Below, piece after piece: positions 13,844 through 21,412 of a DNA stretch of 28,748 bases. The stretch covers positions 1-28,748 of the IMG/VR virus record IMGVR_UViG_3300025543_000143; one strand, given 5' to 3'. Source of the stretch: a virus. Positions within the stretch are counted from its first letter, which is position 1; the number at the start of each line of letters is the position of its first letter. The position numbers and the translations under genes were made by a program. The notes below the pieces were generated by a model. The model ran no database searches and was not told the origin of the DNA. It saw only the letters and a program-made list of their open reading frames with translations.

Positions 13844-14251
13844 ATGGCTTTATCATCATCCCTCAAGTCCAAGGCCTATATGGTCGAAAAGACTGTTAAC
13901 TTGGGTACAGCTTCCGGTACGGTTGCTGGCCCGTCTGTTCCAGCTGGTACTCTCGTACTTGCTGCTGGTGTTACTTTGGTTGACGCTGTTGAAGACATCA
14001 CTACATTCACTGTAGCTGTTGCTGACGACACAACAACCTTCATGGCTGCTACTAGCGTTGACGCTGGTTCTGCCGGTGACATCACGTTCGGTACTCAGAC
14101 TCTCGGCGTAACTGCTGCTGACACTATCGACGCTGTAACAGTTATCTCTGGCACAACTGCTGGTTCTTCTGCTCGTGTATGGGCTATCGTCGTAGACGTA
14201 AACGAAGCAACTAAGCCTGCTGCTGACGTTGACCGCGACACACTCGCATAA
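13844..14251 (+). CDS. Probable capsid decoration or head-fibre protein
   Basis: A 135-residue protein rich in A, T, V, G and D with short alternating beta-type stretches (TLVLAAGVTLVDAVEDITTF, TIDAVTVISGTTAGSS). It has no Cys, no Trp outside one near the end, and no membrane segment. Like the capsid gene, it appears to use no ATA, AGA, AGG or CTA codons, so it is probably made in very large amounts. The position right after the coat gene, between two stable hairpins, fits a decoration protein bound on the capsid surface. It ends in a tandem stop (TAATAG). No named family is recognised. Confidence 0.65.
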   Translation: MALSSSLKSKAYMVEKTVNLGTASGTVAGPSVPAGTLVLAAGVTLVDAVEDITTFTVAVADDTTTFMAATSVDAGSAGDITFGTQTLGVTAADTIDAVTVISGTTAGSSARVWAIVVDVNEATKPAADVDRDTLA

Positions 14252-14266
14252 TAGTGTTAACTAAAA

Positions 14267-14290
14267 GGATCATCCCTACGGGGGTGGTCC
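14267..14290 (+). terminator. UACG-tetraloop hairpin after the decoration gene
   Basis: GGATCATCCC (14267-14276) pairs with GGGGTGGTCC (14281-14290), a 10-bp stem with two G-U pairs, closed by a C(UACG)G loop of the UNCG class. No U tract follows. It lies 16 nt after the stop and 21 nt before the next ATG. It may protect the upstream mRNA or partly terminate, lowering adaptor expression relative to capsid. Confidence 0.5.
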
Positions 14291-14310
14291 AATTCGTTTG
14301 GAGAGAATAG

Positions 14311-15021
14311 ATGGCAGTAACATATGTACAACTTGTTAACGAGCTCCTTCGTCGTATGAACGAGGTAGCGCTGGACACAGCCGGTAGCGGATTTAGTTCT
14401 GTAAAAGGTGTACATGCGTTGGCTAAGGACGCTGTGAACAACTCCATACGTGAGATACTACAACACAACCAAGAGTGGCCCTTCACTCTAACAACTTACA
14501 CAGAGACACTGGTCTCAGGTACAGGTACATACAACTTCCAGTCTGACATGAATAGTGTTGATTGGGAGTCTTTCTATCTTAAGCGCCTCTCATCTGCTGA
14601 GAATGAGCCACATAGAATGGCTGCCATAACTTACCATGATTACCTTCGCTATCACCGTCCCCAAGAGGATACCAGTGGTTCAGGTGGCTATGCAGCCCCA
14701 TTGAAGGTTTATAAAACCCAAGGTACATCGTTTGGTGTAACCCCTATCCCAGACGCTGCGTATGAGGTAGAGTACAAGTACTTCTCCTTCCCGTCTGATC
14801 TATCCCTTTACACAGACACTACAGTTATCCCTGATCGTTTCCGTTATGTTATCATTGACGGAGCTATGATGTACATGATGCGTTTCCGTAGCAATGACCA
14901 ACAGGGTGAGATTCATAGAGCTAAGTTCGATAAGGGTATCAACGATATGCGTCGACTACTCCTTGACGAACCTGACTACCTTAGCTCTACAATGATTATA
15001 TCAAACCATAAAGGTTTCTAG
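14311..15021 (+). CDS. Head-tail adaptor / tail tubular protein A-like
   Basis: A 236-residue protein beginning MAVTYVQLVNELLRRMNEVA with the helical N-terminal region (KGVHALAKDAVNNSIREILQ) and later beta segments typical of podovirus adaptor proteins (T7 gp11-like). Such proteins form the ring below the portal that the nozzle and fibres attach to. YVIIDGAMMYMMRFRSNDQQ followed by a helical end matches the pattern I know from these adaptors. It has a GGAGAG ribosome site and sits 3 nt before the nozzle-like gene, which supports a joint role in tail assembly after DNA packaging. Confidence 0.75.
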   Translation: MAVTYVQLVNELLRRMNEVALDTAGSGFSSVKGVHALAKDAVNNSIREILQHNQEWPFTLTTYTETLVSGTGTYNFQSDMNSVDWESFYLKRLSSAENEPHRMAAITYHDYLRYHRPQEDTSGSGGYAAPLKVYKTQGTSFGVTPIPDAAYEVEYKYFSFPSDLSLYTDTTVIPDRFRYVIIDGAMMYMMRFRSNDQQGEIHRAKFDKGINDMRRLLLDEPDYLSSTMIISNHKGF

Positions 15022-15024
15022 TAG

Positions 15025-16572
15025 ATGCCTGATAATATAAGAACATACCCATTACCTTGCGTAGGTGGGCTGCGGTCAAACCTAGACCCGCTTACACAAG
15101 GGGCTGAGTCACCAGGCTCTGCACTACGTATGATTAACTACGAACCTGCCCTGAAGGGTGGGTATCGTCGTATCGATGGGTTCACTAATACCTACGGAAC
15201 CGTACCCGGTGAAACCGCTGCACCCGTTCTCGGTGTCTTCGTCGAAGCTAACATTAACAGTGGTATCTTTGCTTGTCGTAAACCAACGACAGGTAACAAC
15301 TACTTTCATTATTGGAATGGCTCTAGTTGGACAACACCCTCGACGGCTGGTTCGCCTACAATGGTTGGTGTAATCCGTGTACGTTTCAATACATTTAACT
15401 GGGGCACAGCTAAGTTGGTACTAACGGACGGTATCAATCCTGCAGCTGTTTGGGATGGTACTACCTATACTCAGATAACGCATTCAACAGCTCCTTCGGC
15501 TCCTTCGGTATCTGAGAACTTCTCTAGCCATATGTTCCTGGCTGCTGACCCATCAGAGCCACACAACGTATACTTCAGCTCACCTAACGACGAGACTGAC
15601 TACGATCCAGCAACTGGAGCAGGTGTTATCAACGTAGGTTTTAAGGTTATACAGATTAAGTCATTCCGTAGCCAGCTCTACATCTTCGGTGCCAACCAGA
15701 TTAAGCGTATTGTAGGTACTAGTGCTGCTGACTTCAGACTAGAAGAGGTTACAACTAACTTAGGATGCCTAGCCCCTGATAGTGTTATTGAGTTCAATGG
15801 TGATCTGCTGTTCCTCTCACCTGATGGTATTCGTCCTATTTCGGCTACTTCCCGTATCGGTGATGTTGAGATAGCTACAATATCTAAACCTATTCAAACT
15901 CTCTTCAATACATTTGCAGACAATGAGGACATGACGGACGTTACGATCTTGCCGATCCGCCGTAAGTCCCAGTTTCGCCTGTTCTTTCCTGATAAGGAGG
16001 CACTTGGTATCATCGGGGCTTTGCGTCTCTCTGGTCTGTCTAGAGATAGTAACCCATTCGAGTACAGCCAGTTGGTTGGCATAGATGTGTACTGTGGGTC
16101 TTCTGGGTATATAGGTGATGAAGAGTTTGTTATTCACGGTGACTCTACGGGTAAGGTCTTCCGTCAGGAGACGGGTAATGACTTCGATGGTTCCCCAATC
16201 TTTAGCTTGTATCAGACTCCTTACGTGTTTATGGAAGACCCCCTAGTTCGTAAGATATTCTACTCGGTAACAACGTATATGCTGGCTGAAGGCTCTGTGT
16301 CTATTGGGGCTAGTGTTGAGTTCGACTATGGGGATACCGATGTAGAGGTAGCTTCTAACTACTCCTTCGACAGTGAGGGGACTGCGTCCTTCTTTGGAGT
16401 AGCAGTTTACGATACAACTGAAATCTATGACGGTAACCCATCCCCAGTCAAACGACTACCTATCACTGGATCAGGGGACTCGATGTCTGTCCGGTACGTT
16501 ACAACAGAACTACAACCCAGCCATACAATCCAAGCCCTTGCTATTGAGTATGGTTTGGCAGACAGACGATAA
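15025..16572 (+). CDS. Tail nozzle / stabilisation protein, P22 gp10-like
   Basis: A 515-residue protein with an N-terminal GGLRSNLDPLTQGAESPGSA segment and GGYRRIDGF, which are common in podovirus nozzle and DNA-stabilisation proteins that announce parameterised beta-rich domains. The middle has propeller-like strands (LYIFGANQIKRIVGTSAADF, DLLFLSPDGIRPISATSRIG). After adaptor binding, six copies close the tail channel and hold DNA under pressure in P22/T7-type phages. Its place between adaptor and fibre genes is the expected one. I cannot tell from sequence whether it is nearer P22 gp10 or T7 gp12. Confidence 0.75.
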   Translation: MPDNIRTYPLPCVGGLRSNLDPLTQGAESPGSALRMINYEPALKGGYRRIDGFTNTYGTVPGETAAPVLGVFVEANINSGIFACRKPTTGNNYFHYWNGSSWTTPSTAGSPTMVGVIRVRFNTFNWGTAKLVLTDGINPAAVWDGTTYTQITHSTAPSAPSVSENFSSHMFLAADPSEPHNVYFSSPNDETDYDPATGAGVINVGFKVIQIKSFRSQLYIFGANQIKRIVGTSAADFRLEEVTTNLGCLAPDSVIEFNGDLLFLSPDGIRPISATSRIGDVEIATISKPIQTLFNTFADNEDMTDVTILPIRRKSQFRLFFPDKEALGIIGALRLSGLSRDSNPFEYSQLVGIDVYCGSSGYIGDEEFVIHGDSTGKVFRQETGNDFDGSPIFSLYQTPYVFMEDPLVRKIFYSVTTYMLAEGSVSIGASVEFDYGDTDVEVASNYSFDSEGTASFFGVAVYDTTEIYDGNPSPVKRLPITGSGDSMSVRYVTTELQPSHTIQALAIEYGLADRR

Positions 16573-16587
16573 CAGGAGAAAGAATAC

Positions 16588-18603
16588 ATGTCAGGTTATA
16601 CTAGACAATCAGCGGCGGATATTGTACCTACCGCTGTCGTAAAAGCAGCTCCGCTGAACACTGAGTTCAATAAGCTGCGTGATGCATTCGACTTTGATAC
16701 AACAGGGTCCACGGGTCACCGCCATGACGGTACTGCAGACGAGGGGTCTTACGTCCCACTTATAGCTGATGTAGATGGCCTTAATAAGTTTGTAGTCGAT
16801 ACTGCGAATAACCGTATCAGTGCATACGTTGAGGTCTCCGCTGCAGCAGTAGAGCAGATCCGTATTGAAGATGGTGTTATATACCCCGTCACAACCAACG
16901 ATGTGGATCTTGGTACAGCCTCTCTGGAGTTTAAAGATGCCTTCTTCTCAGGTGACCTAGTCGCTGCATCGCTAGCGTCTGGAGCCAATGGGTATACAGT
17001 TATTGCTGATAACACCTACACTGTAAGCTCAGGTAACCTTACCTTTGATGTTACCGGTGATGTTATCTTCGATGCTGACAATGCTGATATCTTCTTTAAG
17101 GACGCTGGTACAACCTTTGGTGTTCTGTCAAACAACGCTGGTGAGATGACACTTAAGAGTGGCACGACAACAGCTATCAACTTTACTGGTGCAAATGCAG
17201 ATCTCCTGGGGACACTGGACGTCACCGGTGCAGCTGTCTTTGACTCTACGGCAACTATAGCTGGCACTGCAACAATGAGTGGTGCAGCAACAGTAGGAAC
17301 TACCCTAGGTGTAACTGGTGCAACAACACTGGGTAGTACACTCGGAGTTACCGGTGCAACTACCTTGAGTGATGACTTGACTGTAACAGGGAATACAACT
17401 GTAGGTGGGAACCTAACGGTCAACGGTACTCTCGCTACCTTGAACACCACCAACACCGTTGTAACAGATACTCTGATCGAACTAGGTAATGGCGTCTCTG
17501 GTGCTCCTACCAACGACTCAGGTATTGTTATTGAACGTGGTTCATCAGATAACGCCTTTATTGGTTTTGATGAAAGTGTAGACAAGTTCATCGTAGGTAC
17601 AGGTTCATTCACTGGTGCAAGCACAGGTAACCTTACAATAACTAAAGGCACCCTACAGGCTAACCTGGACTTTGATAACCTATCAGATGGTACCGTTACA
17701 GTAACAGCTATTCTTGATGAAGACAATATGGCCTCAGACAGTGCTACTGCCTTGGCTACCCAGCAGTCGATCAAGTCGTACGTGGATACTGTTGCTGGCA
17801 CAGCTAATAACATTGTTGGTCTTACCTCTAGTGCAGCTGAGTTGAATAAGTTGGATGCAAGTGCAGCTGCCTCCGCGTCAGTGACTATGGTCGATGCCGA
17901 TGGCTTCCTTCTTATAGATGACTCAGCTACAGAGACAAAGCAGGCTCTAGCTAGTGACATCTCGACCTATGTCGGTTCTAAGAATCTAAGTAACTTAGCT
18001 AACGCTAGTACATCCCGCACTAACTTGGGTGTAGCTATCGGTACTGACGTACAAGCCTACGATGCCCAGTTGGCTGATGTAGCTGGCCTCACCCCTACCG
18101 TTACACATGCTATCGTAGGTAATGGTACTAACTTCATATCGACTGGTTCGTCTACAGACGGTATGCAGATTCCTACCGGTACTACTGCTCAGAGACCAAC
18201 ACCTGTAAACGGTATGTTCCGTTACAACTCAGATGATGGTATCTTTGAAGGGTATGCTGCTGGTGCTTGGGGAGCCATTGGTGGCGGCCTGGATACGCAG
18301 ACTGCAACAACGACATCAGTCAGTCAAACTGCTGTGGCTTCTTATGCTATAGCCAGTTACCTAGGGATGGAGCTTACTGTGATAGCTACCGATACTGTAG
18401 CTACTGAACGTACTATCTCCAAGTTGATTGTCACACACGATGGGGTTACCGCTGTTGCTACTGAGTACGGTACTGTCGATACAGCTACAGCAATGGCTAC
18501 CTACGATGTTGATATAAGTGGTGGTAACATACGCCTCCTGGCTACTGCTGCTTCGACTAACAACACTAACTATATAACTCAGGCTGTACTGTTTGAGGCT
18601 TAA
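16588..18603 (+). CDS. Long tail fibre protein
   Basis: A 671-residue fibre. The N-terminal domain (about 1-60, with NTEFNKLRDAFDFDTTG and HRHDG at 44-48) is the kind that attaches to the virion. A beta-rich shaft follows, with 12-residue repeats at about 233-280 (GATTLGSTLGVT, GATTLSDDLTVT, GNTTVGGNLTVN). The middle (ELGNGVSGAPTNDSGIVIER, AATQQSIKSYVD-like TQQSIKSYVDT, SSAAELNKLD) is common in aquatic phage fibres. The C-terminal part (TPVNGMFRYNSDDGIFEGYA) is a recurrent knob-like fibre segment. It should bind host receptors. CAGGAG precedes the start. The length of open antisense frames here is a composition effect. Confidence 0.85.
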   Translation: MSGYTRQSAADIVPTAVVKAAPLNTEFNKLRDAFDFDTTGSTGHRHDGTADEGSYVPLIADVDGLNKFVVDTANNRISAYVEVSAAAVEQIRIEDGVIYPVTTNDVDLGTASLEFKDAFFSGDLVAASLASGANGYTVIADNTYTVSSGNLTFDVTGDVIFDADNADIFFKDAGTTFGVLSNNAGEMTLKSGTTTAINFTGANADLLGTLDVTGAAVFDSTATIAGTATMSGAATVGTTLGVTGATTLGSTLGVTGATTLSDDLTVTGNTTVGGNLTVNGTLATLNTTNTVVTDTLIELGNGVSGAPTNDSGIVIERGSSDNAFIGFDESVDKFIVGTGSFTGASTGNLTITKGTLQANLDFDNLSDGTVTVTAILDEDNMASDSATALATQQSIKSYVDTVAGTANNIVGLTSSAAELNKLDASAAASASVTMVDADGFLLIDDSATETKQALASDISTYVGSKNLSNLANASTSRTNLGVAIGTDVQAYDAQLADVAGLTPTVTHAIVGNGTNFISTGSSTDGMQIPTGTTAQRPTPVNGMFRYNSDDGIFEGYAAGAWGAIGGGLDTQTATTTSVSQTAVASYAIASYLGMELTVIATDTVATERTISKLIVTHDGVTAVATEYGTVDTATAMATYDVDISGGNIRLLATAASTNNTNYITQAVLFEA

Positions 18604-18636
18604 TCTACAGGATAACGTGGAAGGTGAAACGTAATC

Positions 18637-20520
18637 ATGGCTAACACTAAAGACTTTAAAGTAAAGAACGGAGTTGAGGCAGCTACGTACTACGAGAACG
18701 TTGGTACTGTATCTGACCTCGGTGTAGGTTCTACTACAGTAGCTCCACAGCAAACGACACTTATAGATATAGACTATAGCCAGGGTATCTTTATAGACTC
18801 TACTGGAACTAGGCTGTTCGGGTTGCGTCAGGCCAATGACACAATACGTCAGTACACACTGAGTACAGCCTGGGATATCTCCACGGCCACCTACGACACC
18901 AAGGAGTACACAGTAACAGAGGACACCATTCCAGTCGGCATTTACCTTAAGTCAGATGGTACTAAGTTGTATGTCCTCGGTCGTTCGAGTGATACAGTGT
19001 ACCAGTACTCGTTGTCGACTGCCTGGGATATCTCAACAGCCACCTACGATACAGTATCCTTCTCCGTGAATACCGAAGAGACAGTACCTTATGCTATGAC
19101 GTTTAAACCAGATGGGACTAAGATGTACATTGCTGGTAGAAATGGTGATGATATTAATCTATACGACCTGTCAACTGCCTGGGATGTGTCAAGTGCTAGT
19201 GCTACCTCTCTTTTCTCAATATCAGGTCAACAGCTTAACGTGGAGGATGTAGCCTTCTCGTCAGACGGTGTCACCATGTTCGTAGCTGGTGACGCTGCTG
19301 GTCCGTCAATCGATAAGTACACGTTATCAACTGCCTGGGATGTAACCTCAGCCAGTCATGATGCGGCCTACACACCTGAATCCGGTAGCGGTGGTTTCTC
19401 TTCTGCTATCTTTGTAGGTGACTCGGATAGTAAACTGTATATAGGTGGGGGTGCTCTAATACTGCAGTTTGATATTATCGGATCTTCCTATCAGATCGAC
19501 ATGTCAACAGGGAATGCATACAACATATCCTTAGACAGGGCCCTAGAGTTCTCTTTAACCAACTCAGCTTCCAGTGGTTTAACTAGTTCTTCAACTCTAG
19601 TGATTGATGTACCTCCTCAGAGTCTCAGTGGAGCTACCTATGACTCACAACTCCTGGCCCTGAACGGACAAGACACCACCCCGCGTGATATATTCTTTAA
19701 ACCTGACGGGACTAAGTTCTACATGGTCGGGACTACTAACGACACCGTATACCAATACTCAATGAGTACAGCTTGGGATTTATCGACTGCCTCATATGAT
19801 ACAGTATCCTTCTCTGTAGCCTCAGAGGATACCGATCCACAGGGTATATTTATAGGTGATAGCGGTACTAAGATGTATATCATGGGTAATGCTAATGATA
19901 CCGTCTACCAATACACCTTATCCACGGCCTGGGATCTATCAACAGCCTCGTACGCTAGTAAGTCATTCTTTGCATCAGGTTTTGCTGCATGTGTGAGTGT
20001 TATCTTTGACCCGACTGGTTTGACAATGGGTATAATCAATAGTAGTAGTCTTCTGTATCATACCTTGTCAACAGCGTGGGACGTATCAACGGCCTCCTAT
20101 GATACCGCGTCACACACCTTCTCTTTAGGTGCTACACACCAATGTATTAGGTATAACGATGATGGGACTAAGGTCTACACTGTGGACAATTCGTCAGATC
20201 TTGTGGTTGAGTATCCGCTATCAACGGCATACGACTTCACTACCATAGGAGACCCCACTAGCATACTGAACTCAGAGTCGACTTCCCCAGTGTCCGTCGG
20301 TATATCGAACTCTGGTGGTAAGTTCTACACACTGGGTGCTGCTACCGATGACCTATACCAGTACTCACTTACCTCTAGCCCGGCTACATGGGCTTCTAGT
20401 ATAGACTGGAACGCAGGGGTAGCTCCTGACCTAGACCTAGGTACCCATGTAGTGACCATAATCACAGACGACGGTGGGACAACGTACAGAGGTGTCCACA
20501 CAATAGATGGAGCTTCGTAA
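18637..20520 (+). CDS. Tail fibre module protein with two five-unit propeller-like arrays
   Basis: A 627-residue protein beginning MANTKDFKVKNGVE, the anchor shared with the next two genes. It contains ten repeats of about 51 residues with the core DGTK.Y..G...DTVYQYSLSTAWD. Array A has STAWD at 76, 127, 179 and 231 plus a terminal half unit near 250. Array B has it at 377, 429, 478 and 529 plus a half unit near 555. Between the arrays, DMSTGNAYNISLDRALEFSL, and after array B, DDGGTTYRGVHTIDGAS, match consecutive parts of the 118-residue neighbour. The arrays therefore look inserted in the loops of one small module. The propellers probably bind host glycans or proteins. GGAAGGTG precedes the start. 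Confidence 0.8.
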   Translation: MANTKDFKVKNGVEAATYYENVGTVSDLGVGSTTVAPQQTTLIDIDYSQGIFIDSTGTRLFGLRQANDTIRQYTLSTAWDISTATYDTKEYTVTEDTIPVGIYLKSDGTKLYVLGRSSDTVYQYSLSTAWDISTATYDTVSFSVNTEETVPYAMTFKPDGTKMYIAGRNGDDINLYDLSTAWDVSSASATSLFSISGQQLNVEDVAFSSDGVTMFVAGDAAGPSIDKYTLSTAWDVTSASHDAAYTPESGSGGFSSAIFVGDSDSKLYIGGGALILQFDIIGSSYQIDMSTGNAYNISLDRALEFSLTNSASSGLTSSSTLVIDVPPQSLSGATYDSQLLALNGQDTTPRDIFFKPDGTKFYMVGTTNDTVYQYSMSTAWDLSTASYDTVSFSVASEDTDPQGIFIGDSGTKMYIMGNANDTVYQYTLSTAWDLSTASYASKSFFASGFAACVSVIFDPTGLTMGIINSSSLLYHTLSTAWDVSTASYDTASHTFSLGATHQCIRYNDDGTKVYTVDNSSDLVVEYPLSTAYDFTTIGDPTSILNSESTSPVSVGISNSGGKFYTLGAATDDLYQYSLTSSPATWASSIDWNAGVAPDLDLGTHVVTIITDDGGTTYRGVHTIDGAS

Positions 20521-20876
20521 TGGCTAATACTAAAGACTTTGTAGTGAAGAACGCTGTGGAAGTTAGCAAGGACGTAAAGGGGACTGTAGGCGTTATTACA
20601 GCTTCAGACGTGGACCTAAGCACTGGTAACTATTTTGTTGATACACTGGCAGCTAACACCACATATACATTCAGTAACCCTGGTAGTGTCCAAACCTTTA
20701 TTATGGAGATAACTGGAGCAAGTACTTTTACAATAACTTGGCCTGGGACTGTCCAATGGGCAGGGGGTACCGCTCCTACCGTACCAGCTGCAGGTCAGAC
20801 AGATGTACTGAGCTTCGTAACAGGTGATGGTGGCACTACGTATCTTGGGTTGCTCCTTGCAGATAACATCTCCTAA
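20520..20876 (+). CDS. Minimal tail fibre module protein
   Basis: A 118-residue protein beginning MANTKDFVVKNAVEVSKDVK and ending GDGGTTYLGLLLADNIS. Beta strands predominate (NTTYTFSNPGSVQTFIMEIT, FTITWPGTVQWAGG). It is a paralogue of the flanking genes: the 627-residue protein carries the same module split by two inserts, and the 119-residue protein at 20902 carries it intact. Its start overlaps the previous stop (TAATG). A trimeric fibre tip or adaptor is plausible, since the N-terminal anchor is shared by fibres of several marine phages. Confidence 0.7.
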   Translation: MANTKDFVVKNAVEVSKDVKGTVGVITASDVDLSTGNYFVDTLAANTTYTFSNPGSVQTFIMEITGASTFTITWPGTVQWAGGTAPTVPAAGQTDVLSFVTGDGGTTYLGLLLADNIS

Positions 20877-20901
20877 TAGATTAACATAGGGAAAGTGAAC
20901 T

Positions 20902-21261
20902 ATGGCAAACAATAAAGTGTTTAAGGTAAAGAATGGTATCCAGTCTACTAGGTACTCAGGTACTGCAGTAGCTATGGCAGCTAACGATGTTGACCTATCT
21001 GCTGGTGCTTACTTTACTAAAACTATATCAGGTGCAACTACGATAACCTTCTCTAATCCACCTGCCTCCGGCAAGGCCGTGCACTTTACGTTAGTCTTTA
21101 CAGGCGATGGTAGTGCAATCACGTGGCCTGCTTCCGTTAAATGGGAGGGTGGTACAACACCAACTACACCGGCTTCATCTGCTAAGGATATGTTTACCCT
21201 ACTTACAGTAGATGGTGGTGTAACCTACTACGGTAAAAAGGCTGGTGCAGCGTTCTCCTGA
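20902..21261 (+). CDS. Minimal tail fibre module protein, second copy
   Basis: A 119-residue protein beginning MANNKVFKVKNGIQSTRYSG and ending with VDGGVTYYGKKAGAAFS. It shares with its neighbour the DVDLS.G.YF or DVDLSTGNYF strand, a TFSNP turn, the WP..V.WEGGT.PTTPA segment and the DGG.TY.G ending. Sequence divergence is large, so the duplication is old. GGGAAAGTG precedes the ATG. It is the last gene before the promoter at 21286 and closes the fibre cluster. It may be an alternative or accessory receptor-binding subunit. Confidence 0.7.
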   Translation: MANNKVFKVKNGIQSTRYSGTAVAMAANDVDLSAGAYFTKTISGATTITFSNPPASGKAVHFTLVFTGDGSAITWPASVKWEGGTTPTTPASSAKDMFTLLTVDGGVTYYGKKAGAAFS

Positions 21262-21285
21262 TAAGAGATAAAACTAAGAAAAGAC

Positions 21286-21314
21286 TTGACAGGTGTGGGG
21301 AGTTAGTGTATAAT
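21286..21314 (+). promoter_or_regulatory. Consensus sigma70 promoter for the ejection-protein operon
   Basis: TTGACA at 21286-21291 and TATAAT at 21309-21314 are perfect consensus hexamers with a 17-bp spacer. Transcription should begin near 21321, about 90 nt before the ATG at 21413. The whole downstream block of internal virion genes follows without another visible promoter. Confidence 0.85.
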
Positions 21315-21333
21315 AAACTTAATGTTTCCCCAG

Positions 21334-21349
21334 GGTATATAAGTATACC
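21334..21349 (+). other. Hairpin at the 5' end of the ejection-operon leader
   Basis: GGTATA (21334-21339) pairs with TATACC (21344-21349) around TAAG. It lies about 15 nt from the predicted transcript start and may protect the 5' end. ATAGGT at 21351-21356 could also pair with ACCTAT at 21367-21372. The remaining leader holds CTCCTCCT (21374) and an AAGGA-type ribosome site before 21413. Confidence 0.4.
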
Positions 21350-21412
21350 TATAGGTTACACTTAACACCTATCTCCTCCTAATAGAAGATAACAAGGACA
21401 TGGAGTTACTAA

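Noticed and set aside
15124-16137. Several antisense frames of 61-106 codons opposite the nozzle gene
   Set aside because: They are short shadows of a continuous sense gene and show no start signals.
17016-17960. 314-codon antisense frame opposite the long tail fibre
   Set aside because: It lies opposite repetitive Thr/Ala/Gly codons whose complement rarely gives stops. Its product is low-complexity (VAP, VVAPVTP) and no ribosome site or promoter was seen.
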